Source of the DNA: VRUE01 sp963718755 | Lineage (GTDB): Bacteria; Actinomycetota; Thermoleophilia; Solirubrobacterales; 70-9 | Assembly (NCBI GenBank): GCA_963718755.1 | Contig: OY970376.1 | Location: 1,240,001-1,304,000 of the forward strand | DNA length: 64,000 nt | Direction of reading: 5' to 3' | In this document: one piece after another, positions 39,593-49,064 of the stretch | Position numbering within the stretch: the first letter of the stretch is position 1 | Layout of the letters: every line of letters begins with the position of its first letter | The notes under the pieces: generated by a model | Databases searched by the model: none | The model's input: the letters and a program-made list of their open reading frames with translations, nothing else | What the model was told of the DNA's origin: nothing | Translations under genes and position numbers: made by a program

Positions 39593-40180
39593 GTGCGTCG
39601 CCGTTTGGCAGCGCCACGCGAATACGAGCTGGTTTTGATGCTTGACCCGGGGCAGGACGCCCCGGCCCGCGACGCTGTCGCCAACGAGGTGAAGGGTCAG
39701 ATCGAGGCCGCGGGGACACTGAAGCACGAGAACACCTGGGGCCTGCGCAAGATGGCTTACGAGATCGACCAGCGCACCGAGGCCGACTACCGCTGGTTCC
39801 GCTTCGAGGCGCCGGTCGAGCTGCTCGAGCAGCTCGACCACAACCTGAAGATCGCCGACGGCGTGCTCCGCTTCCGCGTCTTCAAAGTCGATGCCGACAC
39901 TCCCGTGATGGCGCCGCCGGCGACCAGCGCTCCCGGTCCGGGCGCTTCTCGCGATCGGCCGGCAGCCCCCGAAGCGCCGCAAGCGGCACCTGCCGAGGCG
40001 GCACCCGAGACTGCTGCCCCCGAGGCACCTGCTGCGCCAACCGCCGTCGCCGAGCCTCCAGCCGAAGCGGAGCCCGCGGCGGAGACGCCCGAGCCGGCAG
40101 CGGAGACCGCTGAGCCCGCCGCTGAGCAGGAGGCCCCCGAGGCACCTGCCGAGGGCGAGCCCGGCGACACCGCCGCCTAG
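39593..40180 (+). CDS. rpsF: 30S ribosomal protein S6 with long acidic C-terminal extension
   Basis: S6 binds S18 and the central domain of 16S rRNA. The core (PREYELVLMLDPGQDAPARDAVANEVKGQI..., NTWGLRKMAYEIDQRTEADYRWFRFEAP, LKIADGVLRFRVFKVD) is normal S6, about 105 residues. It continues with some 85 residues of nearly pure Ala/Pro/Glu, far beyond the usual 95-135 residue length. The start is taken as the GTG at 39593 (MRRRLAAPREYELV); a TTG at 39605 is possible. It heads the classical cluster with ssb, rpsR and rplI. Confidence 0.9.
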   Translation: MRRRLAAPREYELVLMLDPGQDAPARDAVANEVKGQIEAAGTLKHENTWGLRKMAYEIDQRTEADYRWFRFEAPVELLEQLDHNLKIADGVLRFRVFKVDADTPVMAPPATSAPGPGASRDRPAAPEAPQAAPAEAAPETAAPEAPAAPTAVAEPPAEAEPAAETPEPAAETAEPAAEQEAPEAPAEGEPGDTAA

Positions 40181-40277
40181 CAGCCTTTTCGCGCGATTTC
40201 CGGCTTTCGGGGGGAGAGTCGCGCCGCCCGCGCTCTTAGACTGGTGTCTCGATAAACGATCTTGAGGAGTGAGAGCC

Positions 40278-40757
40278 GTGGCGGCTTCGAATATCAACGT
40301 GGTGGTCATCACCGGGAACCTGACCCAAGACCCCGAACTGCGCCATCTGGGCAGCGGAACGGCAGTCTGCGAGCTGCGGGTGGCGGTCAACAGCCGCCGC
40401 AAGGACGGTGCGACCGGCGAATGGGTCGACAAGCCCAACTACTTCAACGTGACCGTCTGGGGCGCGCAGGGCGAGAACTGTGCCAACTACCTCGCCAAGG
40501 GCCGTCCGGTGGCAATCGAAGGCCGGCTCGACTGGCGCGAGTGGGAGGCCAAAGACGGCGGCGGCAAACGTCAGGCGGTTCAGATCGTCGCCAACTCCGT
40601 TCAGTTCCTAGGTTCGCGCGACGGAGGCGGTAGTGGCGGCGGAAACGGCAACGGCTTCACCCCCCAAAGCGACACCCCCACCGACACCTCCGACTACGAC
40701 GCAGCCCCAGCCAGTGCCGGCGCGGGCGGCGGCGGGGACGACGACATCCCCTTCTAG
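40278..40757 (+). CDS. ssb: Single-stranded DNA-binding protein
   Basis: 159 residues. The OB fold is clear: NVVVITGNLTQDPELRHLGSGTAVCELRVAVNSR, WVDKPNYFNVTVWGAQGENCANYLAKGRPVAIEGRLDWREWE and VQIVANSVQFLG. The Gly-rich linker ends in the partner-binding tip DDDIPF. I prefer the GTG at 40278 because GAGGAG lies eight bases before it; the GTG at 40269 overlaps that Shine-Dalgarno. It protects single-stranded DNA in replication and repair. Confidence 0.96.
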   Translation: MAASNINVVVITGNLTQDPELRHLGSGTAVCELRVAVNSRRKDGATGEWVDKPNYFNVTVWGAQGENCANYLAKGRPVAIEGRLDWREWEAKDGGGKRQAVQIVANSVQFLGSRDGGGSGGGNGNGFTPQSDTPTDTSDYDAAPASAGAGGGGDDDIPF

Positions 40758-40784
40758 GGCCGGTCTGTAGCATGCCGGTCCCTA

Positions 40785-41051
40785 ATGGCTAGACCTAGAG
40801 AGAACGGAAACGACGCACCCCGCCGTGGGCGGCGTGGTGCTGATCGTGTTCGGCCGCGCAAATACACGCGGATCAATTCCGAGGCGGTCGACTACAAGGA
40901 CCTCAACCTCCTCCGTCGCTTCCTTTCCGACAAGGGAAAGACGCGGGGTCGTCGCGTAACCGGGCTCTCGCGCAAGCACCAGCGGCAGCTCTCAGTGGCA
41001 GTGAAGCGGGCGCGTGAGATCGCCCTGCTGCCCTACGTCGGAGAGCGTTGA
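40785..41051 (+). CDS. rpsR: 30S ribosomal protein S18
   Basis: 88 residues. Core S18 sequence is present: KYTRINSEAVDYKDLNLLRRFLSDKGKTRGRRVTGLSRKHQRQLSVAVKRAREIALLPY. The N-terminal 20 residues are a basic Arg/Gly-rich extension. It pairs with S6 in the ribosome. No zinc-binding cysteines are present (Cys-minus form). The stop overlaps the rplI start as TGATG. Confidence 0.97.
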   Translation: MARPRENGNDAPRRGRRGADRVRPRKYTRINSEAVDYKDLNLLRRFLSDKGKTRGRRVTGLSRKHQRQLSVAVKRAREIALLPYVGER

Positions 41052-41503
41052 TGGCGCAGGCGATCCTGCTCGAGGACGTCGAGAGCCTCGGACAGCGCGG
41101 CGAACCGGTAGACGTCGCCCCTGGCTACCTGCGCAACTATCTGATCCCGCGCAAGCTTGCGGCCCCGGCCACGCCCGGCGCCCTCGAGCAGGCGCAGCAG
41201 CGGCAAGCAGCGACGGAAAAGGCCGAAAAGCTGCGGGCCGAGCGTGAAGAGCAAGCCGCCTCGCTGCTCTCCAAAACCGTGCTGACGATCCATCAGCGAG
41301 CTGACGACGGCGGCAAACTGTTCGGCTCGGTTGGCGCCAAGGAGATCGTCGACGCGATCCGCGAGGCAAGGGACCTGCGCATCGACCGCCGCAAAGTCCG
41401 CCTCGAGCAGCCGATCCGCGAGATCGGCACCCACATGGTCGAGATCGAGCTCGCCGACGGAACCACCGCCTCGGTGAAGACGATCGTCGCCGAGGAGAGC
41501 TAA
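41051..41503 (+). CDS. rplI: 50S ribosomal protein L9
   Basis: 150 residues. The N-terminal domain AQAILLEDVESLGQRGEPVDVAPGYLRNYLIPRKLA binds 23S rRNA. The long connecting helix (EQAQQRQAATEKAEKLRAEREEQA) and the C-terminal domain (GKLFGSVGAKEIVDAIREA...IDRRKVRLEQPIREIGTHMVEIELADG) are intact. It is translated from an ATG overlapping the rpsR TGA. Confidence 0.97.
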   Translation: MAQAILLEDVESLGQRGEPVDVAPGYLRNYLIPRKLAAPATPGALEQAQQRQAATEKAEKLRAEREEQAASLLSKTVLTIHQRADDGGKLFGSVGAKEIVDAIREARDLRIDRRKVRLEQPIREIGTHMVEIELADGTTASVKTIVAEES

Positions 41504-41536
41504 GGCCCCTCGGTTCACGGCGTTAGGCTCCGCCGA

Positions 41537-42238
41537 GTGCCCTCACGCCGCCTTCCAACTCGTCTGACCCGCCGCGCCAAGGCGCGAACGCGGTTCGGCT
41601 GGGCCCGATCCGAGCGGGCGACGGTGGGGCTGGCAGCGGTCGCCCTGGGTGGCGTCGGAGCGGTATTGGTGGGCCAGTACGGCCGGCTGCTGCAGCGCCG
41701 AGCTCACGATCCCAGCGACGGCGAGGCACTGGTCGAAGCAGCGCCGGCAGCCGCGCTCGACACGGTCGGCGTCGCGGTAAGCGGCTACGCAGCGACGCCG
41801 CGCAGCGAGACCGTCCTCTTCAACCTGCTGGCGGGCTTCCTCGGCGCCTTCGCCCTCGTGCGGGTTTCGACCTGGGGCATCCGTGATCGTTGGTGGCCCT
41901 TCGAAAACGTCAAAGTCGGCGGGCGCCACATCCACCACTTCGTCCCCGGCATCCTGCTCGCCTTCGCCTCGGGCACCGCAGCCCTGCTGACCGACAACGA
42001 CGCGCTCGAGGATCGCCTCGCGATCCCGATGGGCGCCGGCATGGGTCTCACCTTTGACGAGGCGGCACTCCTGCTCGACCTGCGCGACGTCTACTGGACC
42101 CGCGAGGGCCTGCTCAGCGTCCAGCTCAGCTTCGGCGCAACCGCGATTCTCAGCATCGCGATTCTCACCCAGCGCATGCTGCGCCGTGGCGAGCGCCAGA
42201 AGGAGGCCGCGGGTGAGATCCCACCCGCCGAGTTCTAG
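41537..42238 (+). CDS. Conserved integral membrane protein
   Basis: 233 residues from a GTG that follows a TTAGGCT -10-like box by about seven bases. Helices are visible at ATVGLAAVALGGVGAVLVGQY, TVLFNLLAGFLGAFALVRVSTW, HHFVPGILLAFASGTAALL and LLSVQLSFGATAILSIAILTQ. The motif KVGGRHIHHFVPGI with three histidines and GMGLTFDEAALLLDLRDVYWTREG suggest a metal- or ligand-binding site. I recall similar proteins in actinobacterial genomes, without known function. Its stop and that of the convergent neighbour share one CTAG tetranucleotide. Confidence 0.7.
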   Translation: MPSRRLPTRLTRRAKARTRFGWARSERATVGLAAVALGGVGAVLVGQYGRLLQRRAHDPSDGEALVEAAPAAALDTVGVAVSGYAATPRSETVLFNLLAGFLGAFALVRVSTWGIRDRWWPFENVKVGGRHIHHFVPGILLAFASGTAALLTDNDALEDRLAIPMGAGMGLTFDEAALLLDLRDVYWTREGLLSVQLSFGATAILSIAILTQRMLRRGERQKEAAGEIPPAEF

Positions 42239-42582
42239 ATCTGGGTGGCGATGAACCCGATCAGGGCTATCAGCGCACCGCTGCAAAACTGGAACATCAG
42301 GCGTTGCATCGCATAGAGGCGGTCCATCATCGCTTCGAAACGCTGGTCGTTGCGAATCTCCATCCGCTCGAAGCGGTCGTCGATCTTGTCGAAGCCCACT
42401 TTTATCTCACCCCTGACCGCAGCAAACTCCTCCTTCATCTCGGTGCGAACCGCGTGGAATTCCTCTTTCATATCACCGCGGACCGCTTTGAATTCGGTCC
42501 GCATCTCCACCCGCAGGACGTCGACCTTGCCGTTGAGGTCGTCCATCCGATCGTCGGTCCAGCTCTCTCTCATCGCCTCCAT
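42235..42582 (-). CDS. Coiled-coil protein with C-terminal membrane anchor
   Basis: 115 residues. Residues 15-80 form a near-continuous heptad pattern with an 11-residue repeat (‘MKEEFHAVRTEMKEEFAAVRGEI’), typical of a long helix. The C-terminus MFQFCSGALIALIGFIATQI is one membrane helix. The topology suggests a tail-anchored coiled coil, similar in look to DUF1640 or XhlA-type proteins. Function unknown. Confidence 0.65.
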   Translation of the reverse strand: MEAMRESWTDDRMDDLNGKVDVLRVEMRTEFKAVRGDMKEEFHAVRTEMKEEFAAVRGEIKVGFDKIDDRFERMEIRNDQRFEAMMDRLYAMQRLMFQFCSGALIALIGFIATQI

Positions 42583-42760
42583 GATTGCAGCTTAAACGTT
42601 GCGCCGACACGGAAGGCGCGCAAAGCAAAATCTTCTGTAACGACTCTGTCGCGGAAGATTCTCGCCGTATTTGCAGCCGTGCCTCCCTACTAAGGCAAGC
42701 ACTCTGGTTTGCTAGCAGGGCGCGGTGAATCCGCCGCCTCCTTCCCTTAACTAGGTCTCG

Positions 42761-44185
42761 ATGCCGCAGCCGCCCGCAACCCACGTCCCGCCCCAGAACA
42801 TCGAGGCCGAGGAATCGGTGCTGGGGGCGATGCTGGTCGCCGAGCCGTCGCTGAGCCGGGTCATCGACGAGGTGAAGCTGAACGGGGAAGACTTCTACCT
42901 CGAGAAGCACGCGGCGATCTTCCGCGCCGTCCACGACCTCTACTCCGCCTCGAAGCCGGTCGACGAGCTCAGCGTCAGCGAGGCGCTCGTCCAGCGCAAC
43001 GAGATCGACGCCGCGGGCGGCAAGCACTACGTCTCCGAGCTCGCCGCCAAGGTGCCGGCCGCCGGCAACGCCAAGCACTACGCCGAGATCGTCCAGCAGA
43101 ACTCGCTGCTGCGGCGCCTGCTCGGCGCCGGGCAGGAGATCCAGGGCTGGGTGCACGGGCGCGACGGCGAACCGCGCGAGCTCTCAGAGCGGGCCGAGAA
43201 GCTGCTCTTCGACGTCGCCCACAAAGAGCAGGCGAGCGACTTCCGCCTGCTCTCGGAGATCCTCCACGACGAGGTCGACCGGTTGGAGAAGCTCTCCACC
43301 GGCGAGCTGGAGATGACCGGCACGCCCTCGGGCTTCCGCGACATCGACGCGATCACCGGCGGCTTCCAGCCCGGCAACCTGATCATCGTCGCTGCCCGCC
43401 CGGCAATGGGCAAGAGCGCGATCGTCGCCAACATCGCCGAGAACGTGGCGGTGAAGCGCGGCATGCCGGTTGCCTTCTTCTCGCTCGAGATGTCCGAGGT
43501 CGAGCTGGCCCAGCGCTTCATCGCCTGCCGGGCGAGGATCTCCGGCGACAAGCTGCGCAAGGGGCAGGTTGCGCAGAAGGACTGGCCGAAGGTGGTCCGC
43601 GCCTGCAACGAGCTCGAGGAGGCGCCGCTCTGGTTCGACGATTCCTCCGACCTCGGCCTGCTCGACCTGCGAGCAAAGGCGCGACGCCTGCACGCGCAGA
43701 CGCAGGACCAGGGTGGCCTCGGGCTGGTGATCGTCGACTACCTGCAGCTGATGCGCTCCGACGACATGCGCGCCAACCGGGTCGAGCAGGTCGGCCAGAT
43801 GAGCCGTGGGCTGAAGATCCTCGCCCGCGAGCTGGAGGTGCCGGTGCTGGCTATCTCCCAGCTCTCGCGCGCGCCCGAGCAGCGCCACCCGCCGAAGCCG
43901 ATGCTCTCGGACCTGCGTGAGTCGGGATCCATTGAGCAGGACGCCGACCTGGTCGCATTCCTCTTCCGCGAGGACTACTACCGCGACCCCGAAGACGAGC
44001 CGGATGGCCTGGCGGACGTGATCATCGCCAAGCATAGGAACGGGCCGATCGGCGCGCCCAAGCTCGTCTTCCTCGATCGCTTCCCCAAATTCGCCGACTT
44101 CTCCGGCCATGAGCGGCCGGTCGAGCAGCCCGCTGGAGAAGGGCCGCCGATCGAGGACGCGGCCAGCGCGGGGCCTGAGTTCTGA
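42761..44185 (+). CDS. dnaB: Replicative DNA helicase
   Basis: 474 residues. The N-terminal collar domain begins VPPQNIEAEESVLGAMLV. The RecA-like C-terminal domain carries the H1/Walker A ARPAMGKSAIVANIAENVA, H1a FFSLEMSEVELAQRF, Walker B GLVIVDYLQLM, VLAISQLSRAPEQR and the arginine-finger region FLFREDYY...AKHRNGPIG. No intein is inserted, unlike in some actinobacterial dnaB genes. The ATG lies five bases after a TTAACTAGGT -10-like box. A helicase-loader gene follows with a one-base TGATG overlap. Confidence 0.97.
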   Translation: MPQPPATHVPPQNIEAEESVLGAMLVAEPSLSRVIDEVKLNGEDFYLEKHAAIFRAVHDLYSASKPVDELSVSEALVQRNEIDAAGGKHYVSELAAKVPAAGNAKHYAEIVQQNSLLRRLLGAGQEIQGWVHGRDGEPRELSERAEKLLFDVAHKEQASDFRLLSEILHDEVDRLEKLSTGELEMTGTPSGFRDIDAITGGFQPGNLIIVAARPAMGKSAIVANIAENVAVKRGMPVAFFSLEMSEVELAQRFIACRARISGDKLRKGQVAQKDWPKVVRACNELEEAPLWFDDSSDLGLLDLRAKARRLHAQTQDQGGLGLVIVDYLQLMRSDDMRANRVEQVGQMSRGLKILARELEVPVLAISQLSRAPEQRHPPKPMLSDLRESGSIEQDADLVAFLFREDYYRDPEDEPDGLADVIIAKHRNGPIGAPKLVFLDRFPKFADFSGHERPVEQPAGEGPPIEDAASAGPEF

Positions 44186-44916
44186 TGGCTGCGCGGCCAC
44201 GCAGCGAACCCTTCGCCGAGCAAGCCTGCCCGCTGGGAGCATGCGACGGGTCGGGCTGGATCCTCGGCCCCGAGGACGTCGCCCGCCCCTGCGAGTGCCG
44301 CGCGCAGCGGCTCAAGAGAGGCCGAAACAAGGGGGTCGCTTCGGTGATCCCGTCCCGCTACCGCGGTGTCTCGTTCGAGCGGCCCCCGGTAAGCGACATG
44401 GTCCGCGACCTGAAGACGAAGGGAGCGGTCAACGACGTACGTGGCTTCGTCGACGAGCTCGACGATCGGCTTGGCGCCGGACGCGGCTTATGGCTGTACG
44501 GCGACACCGGGACCGGCAAGACGACGCTGGCGATGCTGGTTTCGAAGGCGGCGCTCGAGGCAGGGCACTCGGTCGCGATCTACTCGCTGCCAAAGCTGCT
44601 GGCGCGCATACGCCGCACCTATGAGTCGGAGCCGGGTGGCGACTCCTACCTCTCTTTTTTTGAGCGGTTGACCTCGGTCGACCTTCTGCACATCGACGAC
44701 CTGGGCGCGGAGAAGCGCTCCGACTGGGTTCTGGAGCAGCTCTACGCTCTGATCAACGAGCGTTACGAGGCGCAGCGGTCGGTCATGGTCACGACCAACC
44801 TCGCCCACGAGGAGCTGGAGGCGCAAATCGGCAACCGCACCGTCTCCCGTCTGACCCAGGTCTGCGACGAGGTTCCCCTCTTCGGAGACGACCGGCGCTA
44901 CGGCAAAGTCGCCTAA
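44185..44916 (+). CDS. DnaC/DnaI-type AAA+ helicase loader with N-terminal Cys cluster
   Basis: 243 residues. The N-terminus has four cysteines (about residues 15, 20, 36, 38; ACPLGACDGSGW and RPCECRAQR) that could hold a zinc ion, as in the DnaI loader domain. The AAA+ core has Walker A GDTGTGKTT (residues 106-113), Walker B LLHIDDLGAEK, sensor VMVTTNL and a C-terminal GNRTVSRL arginine region. It is translationally coupled to dnaB (TGATG). Known loaders of this class place DnaB on single-stranded DNA; the coupling strongly suggests the same job here. IstB-type transposition ATPases are similar but no transposase is present. Confidence 0.85.
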   Translation: MAARPRSEPFAEQACPLGACDGSGWILGPEDVARPCECRAQRLKRGRNKGVASVIPSRYRGVSFERPPVSDMVRDLKTKGAVNDVRGFVDELDDRLGAGRGLWLYGDTGTGKTTLAMLVSKAALEAGHSVAIYSLPKLLARIRRTYESEPGGDSYLSFFERLTSVDLLHIDDLGAEKRSDWVLEQLYALINERYEAQRSVMVTTNLAHEELEAQIGNRTVSRLTQVCDEVPLFGDDRRYGKVA

Positions 44917-44969
44917 CTACTGACGCCGATATGCGCCGCGCCGCGTGTGGCGTCACAATCCCGGGCCGT

Positions 44970-46337
<1,368 letters not shown>

Positions 46338-46412
46338 AACTGACCAACAAGCAATTAGGCTATTTGCTAAATTTAGCTTAGTAACTTAATTTAGCAAGGA
46401 GGCTAAGCGCCT

Positions 46413-47657
46413 GTGAATTCCGTCCCCGAGTTCAAGAACCCATATCGGCCCGGGGCAGGGCATATGCCTCCGCACCTCGCCGGCCGTGAGCGCGAGTATG
46501 CCGAATTCGAGCGGCTGTTAGAGCAGGACGAGATCCTCGAGAATCTAGTTTTGACCGGGCTGCGCGGCGTTGGCAAGACGGTGCTCCTGGAGACCTTCAA
46601 GCCTCGCGCCCTTCAGCGCGGTTGGCTGTGGGCAACGGCCGACCTATCGGAGTCAGCGAGCATCAGCGAGGCGGCGCTGGCGGAGCGGCTGCTGGCGGAC
46701 CTGGCACTGATCACGTCTTCGGCAAGCATCGCTGAGCCAGCGCCGCACAGACAGGTTGGTTTCGGCGCTCCCAGCGAGCCGCGAGAAGTCCCGCTGTCCC
46801 ACGAGATCTTGGTGGCGGTCTACTCGAGAACGCCGGGGCTCATCTCCGACAAGATCAAGGCGACGCTCGAATTCGCTTGGGAGCACCTAAAGCGGCAGGG
46901 CCAGCACAAGGTCATCTTCGCCTACGACGAGGCCCAGAATCTCTCCGACCACGCAAGCAAGGACCAGTTCCCGCTGTCGGTCCTGCTTGACGTGTTCCAG
47001 TCGATCCAAAAGAAGGGGATTCCCTTCATGCTGGTGCTGGCGGGCCTGCCTACTCTGTTCCCGAAACTCGTGGATGCTCGGACCTACGCCGAGCGCATGT
47101 TTCGGGTCATGACCTTGACCAGGCTGAATGAAGATGAGAGCCGCGAAGCGATCCTCAAGCCGATTGAGGTGGCGGAGTGTCCGGTCAACCTCTCCGCGAG
47201 CTCCGTCGAGATTATCATTCACGAGTCCGCGGGCTATCCGTACTTCATCCAGTTCATATGCCGCGAGGTCTACGACGTCTTCATCCGCCAGCACGCAGAC
47301 GAAGAGGCGAAATCCGTCCCAATTGAGGCGATCCAGCACAAGCTGGACGCCGACTTCTTCGCGGGGCGCTGGGCCAAGATCACCGATCGGCAACGGGAAC
47401 TGCTTTGGGTGGTGGCGAACCTCGACCACCCCGACGAGGAATTCACGATCCTCGAACTCACCGAAAAGGCAAAGACCCTCTTGCCCAAGTCCTTCTCGCC
47501 CAGCCATTCAAATCAGATGCTCGCCAGCCTCGCCGAGCGCGGGATGATCTACAAGAACCGGCTGGGCAAGTATTCGTTTGCGGTGCCCCTGCTGGGGCGC
47601 TTCATTCTGCGGACCTACGAGCTACCCGACGACATTCAAGAGGTCGGCCGAGGCTAA
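46413..47657 (+). CDS. Stand-alone AAA ATPase of the ORC/CDC6-like type
   Basis: 414 residues from a GTG ten bases after AAGGAGG. It begins VPEFKNPYRPGAGHMPPHLAGREREYAEF, a common opening for this type, then Walker A GLRGVGKTVLL, Walker B VIFAYDEAQNL, sensor FMLVLAGLPTLF and arginine region RMFRVMTLTRL. The C-terminus (ITDRQRELLWVVANL...KRG-type MLASLAERGMIYKNRLGKYSFAVPLLGRFI) is a winged helix. Such proteins are found singly in many genomes, sometimes in defence or mobile loci; the job is unknown. The 75 bases upstream are strikingly AT-rich with the palindrome GCTAAATTTAGC, and base composition here is lower in GC than in purA, suggesting acquisition. Confidence 0.8.
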   Translation: MNSVPEFKNPYRPGAGHMPPHLAGREREYAEFERLLEQDEILENLVLTGLRGVGKTVLLETFKPRALQRGWLWATADLSESASISEAALAERLLADLALITSSASIAEPAPHRQVGFGAPSEPREVPLSHEILVAVYSRTPGLISDKIKATLEFAWEHLKRQGQHKVIFAYDEAQNLSDHASKDQFPLSVLLDVFQSIQKKGIPFMLVLAGLPTLFPKLVDARTYAERMFRVMTLTRLNEDESREAILKPIEVAECPVNLSASSVEIIIHESAGYPYFIQFICREVYDVFIRQHADEEAKSVPIEAIQHKLDADFFAGRWAKITDRQRELLWVVANLDHPDEEFTILELTEKAKTLLPKSFSPSHSNQMLASLAERGMIYKNRLGKYSFAVPLLGRFILRTYELPDDIQEVGRG

Positions 47658-47862
47658 CGCTCTTTCTTCGCTTCGGATTGGCGGAGAACCAGAGATCCCT
47701 TGGGATGGCGCATTCCACTCAATGGTGGAGAAATCTTCTGGAGTGGATAGAACTAGATCAAATATTTGGTACGTCGTAGGTTTTTGTCTGGTATAGGGTC
47801 GCCTCGACCGGTTTCTTATTCGGTCTTTCAGAAGGCAACTCAAATAAGGGAGAGGGACATAG

Positions 47863-48297
47863 ATGAGTACCCCTGCGACTCATGAGCAGTTCGGCGTCCG
47901 CGAACGCGGGCTGCTGATCCTTGCCGCGTTGGTGGCAACTTTGGCGATGTGCTTTGCAGCTGCGCCGCCGAAGGCTTCGGCCCAGACCCACTACAACTTT
48001 TGCCAAGTCACCCTGGCACCGTATGGACAGTACGGCGATCAATGCATGGCATGGGGGGGTGGCTATCTTCTTAACGCGACCATTACGACGTACGAACGAG
48101 CCGGGTGCTTGACTGTGGCGAATGGACAAGGCAACCTAATCCAGTCTTGGACCTGCTTCCCTAAATCAGGAGGAGCTGGTGCGTACATCATGAGCTGGTC
48201 CAATGACGGTACCTACCGCAAACCCGTAATTCGGAACAACAATCTTAGTTTCTCAGGCAAATTTGCCGGAAGCTACGACTGTTACTACCCGTGTTGA
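47863..48297 (+). CDS. Small secreted cysteine-rich protein
   Basis: 144 residues with a signal peptide (GLLILAALVATLAMCFAAAPPKASAQ) and a mature part of about 100 residues holding six cysteines (FCQVT, DQCMAW, AGCLTV, WTCFPK, YDCYYPC) that could make three disulfides. Its Asn, Thr and aromatic content is high for this genome. The ATG follows AAGGGAGAGGG. No family recognised. The 205-base gap before it is AT-rich with TAGATCAAATATTTGG and would carry its promoter. It may be an extracellular effector or inhibitor (speculative). Confidence 0.7.
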   Translation: MSTPATHEQFGVRERGLLILAALVATLAMCFAAAPPKASAQTHYNFCQVTLAPYGQYGDQCMAWGGGYLLNATITTYERAGCLTVANGQGNLIQSWTCFPKSGGAGAYIMSWSNDGTYRKPVIRNNNLSFSGKFAGSYDCYYPC

Positions 48298-48321
48298 GCC
48301 GCGCCTGAGGACTGCGGGTTA

Positions 48322-48990
48322 GTGAATTTCGTCTTGAAGCCAGCAGGCTGGCACCTATGTGCTGGCCTGCTGGCGTTTGCCTTGACGGGAGTCGCCTTGA
48401 CGGGGTGGCTTTCTGCACACGCGGAGGACTCGAGAGATCGTCGAGCGCCCTCTTCAGATGCCCAGCACCGGAACCTGGGATCGCCCCCGGACCACCCCAG
48501 ATCGGTCGCAGTCATTCGACGCATTCAGAACCACCAACTGGCAAACTTCGGGCTGTTCCGCACTCCTCCAGAGGGACTGCCTAGACCAGTAAGACGAATA
48601 CTGCGGCAGCCAACCTACGGGGCGAACTGGGAGCTGGCTCAGCGCTTGCCGATTGCGAATGCGCCGCCGATGTGGATCGTCCCCGGCAACCACTTCATCT
48701 GCCTCGTGGAACAACAGACTCGACAGACGGTCGGCGTCGGCTGCTTCAGAACCAAGGAAACGCTTACTCATGGAGTGGTCGCGATCACGCTCGGCAGATC
48801 ATCCAAAGACTCAAGGGGCGTCAAACGCGTCATCGCCGGAGTCGCCCCCGACACGGCCCGGGCGGTGATCGCGCACACGCGGGGGGCGGAGGTACGGATC
48901 CCCGTCGCGGAGAACGGCGTCTTCGTGCTGCGCGACCGTGCCACAGACCCGCCTGACCGGCTGACGCTGACCAGAAACGGCGGGGCCTAG
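48322..48990 (+). CDS. Secreted or membrane-anchored hypothetical protein
   Basis: 222 residues from a GTG 24 bases after the previous stop. A hydrophobic segment (LCAGLLAFALTGVALTGWL) acts as signal or anchor. The mature part has two short conserved-looking blocks, ANAPPMWIVPGNHFICLVEQQTRQTVGVGCF and RVIAGVAPDTARAVIAHTRGAEVRIPVAENGVFVLRDRA. The latter resembles beta domains in actinobacterial secreted proteins that I have seen beside sigma factors. No function can be assigned. Confidence 0.65.
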   Translation: MNFVLKPAGWHLCAGLLAFALTGVALTGWLSAHAEDSRDRRAPSSDAQHRNLGSPPDHPRSVAVIRRIQNHQLANFGLFRTPPEGLPRPVRRILRQPTYGANWELAQRLPIANAPPMWIVPGNHFICLVEQQTRQTVGVGCFRTKETLTHGVVAITLGRSSKDSRGVKRVIAGVAPDTARAVIAHTRGAEVRIPVAENGVFVLRDRATDPPDRLTLTRNGGA

Positions 48991-49064
48991 GCGACCGCGT
49001 ACGGCCGGGTACACAATTTGTGAAAACGGTCGCGGTTTCCAGCTCCCTGCTCTAAAGTCTTGAT

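Noticed and set aside
44185..44916. Calling the dnaB-linked ATPase IstB of an IS21-type insertion sequence.
   Set aside because: No IstA transposase or terminal repeats flank it, it has a Cys-cluster N-terminus, and it overlaps dnaB, which fits a helicase loader better.
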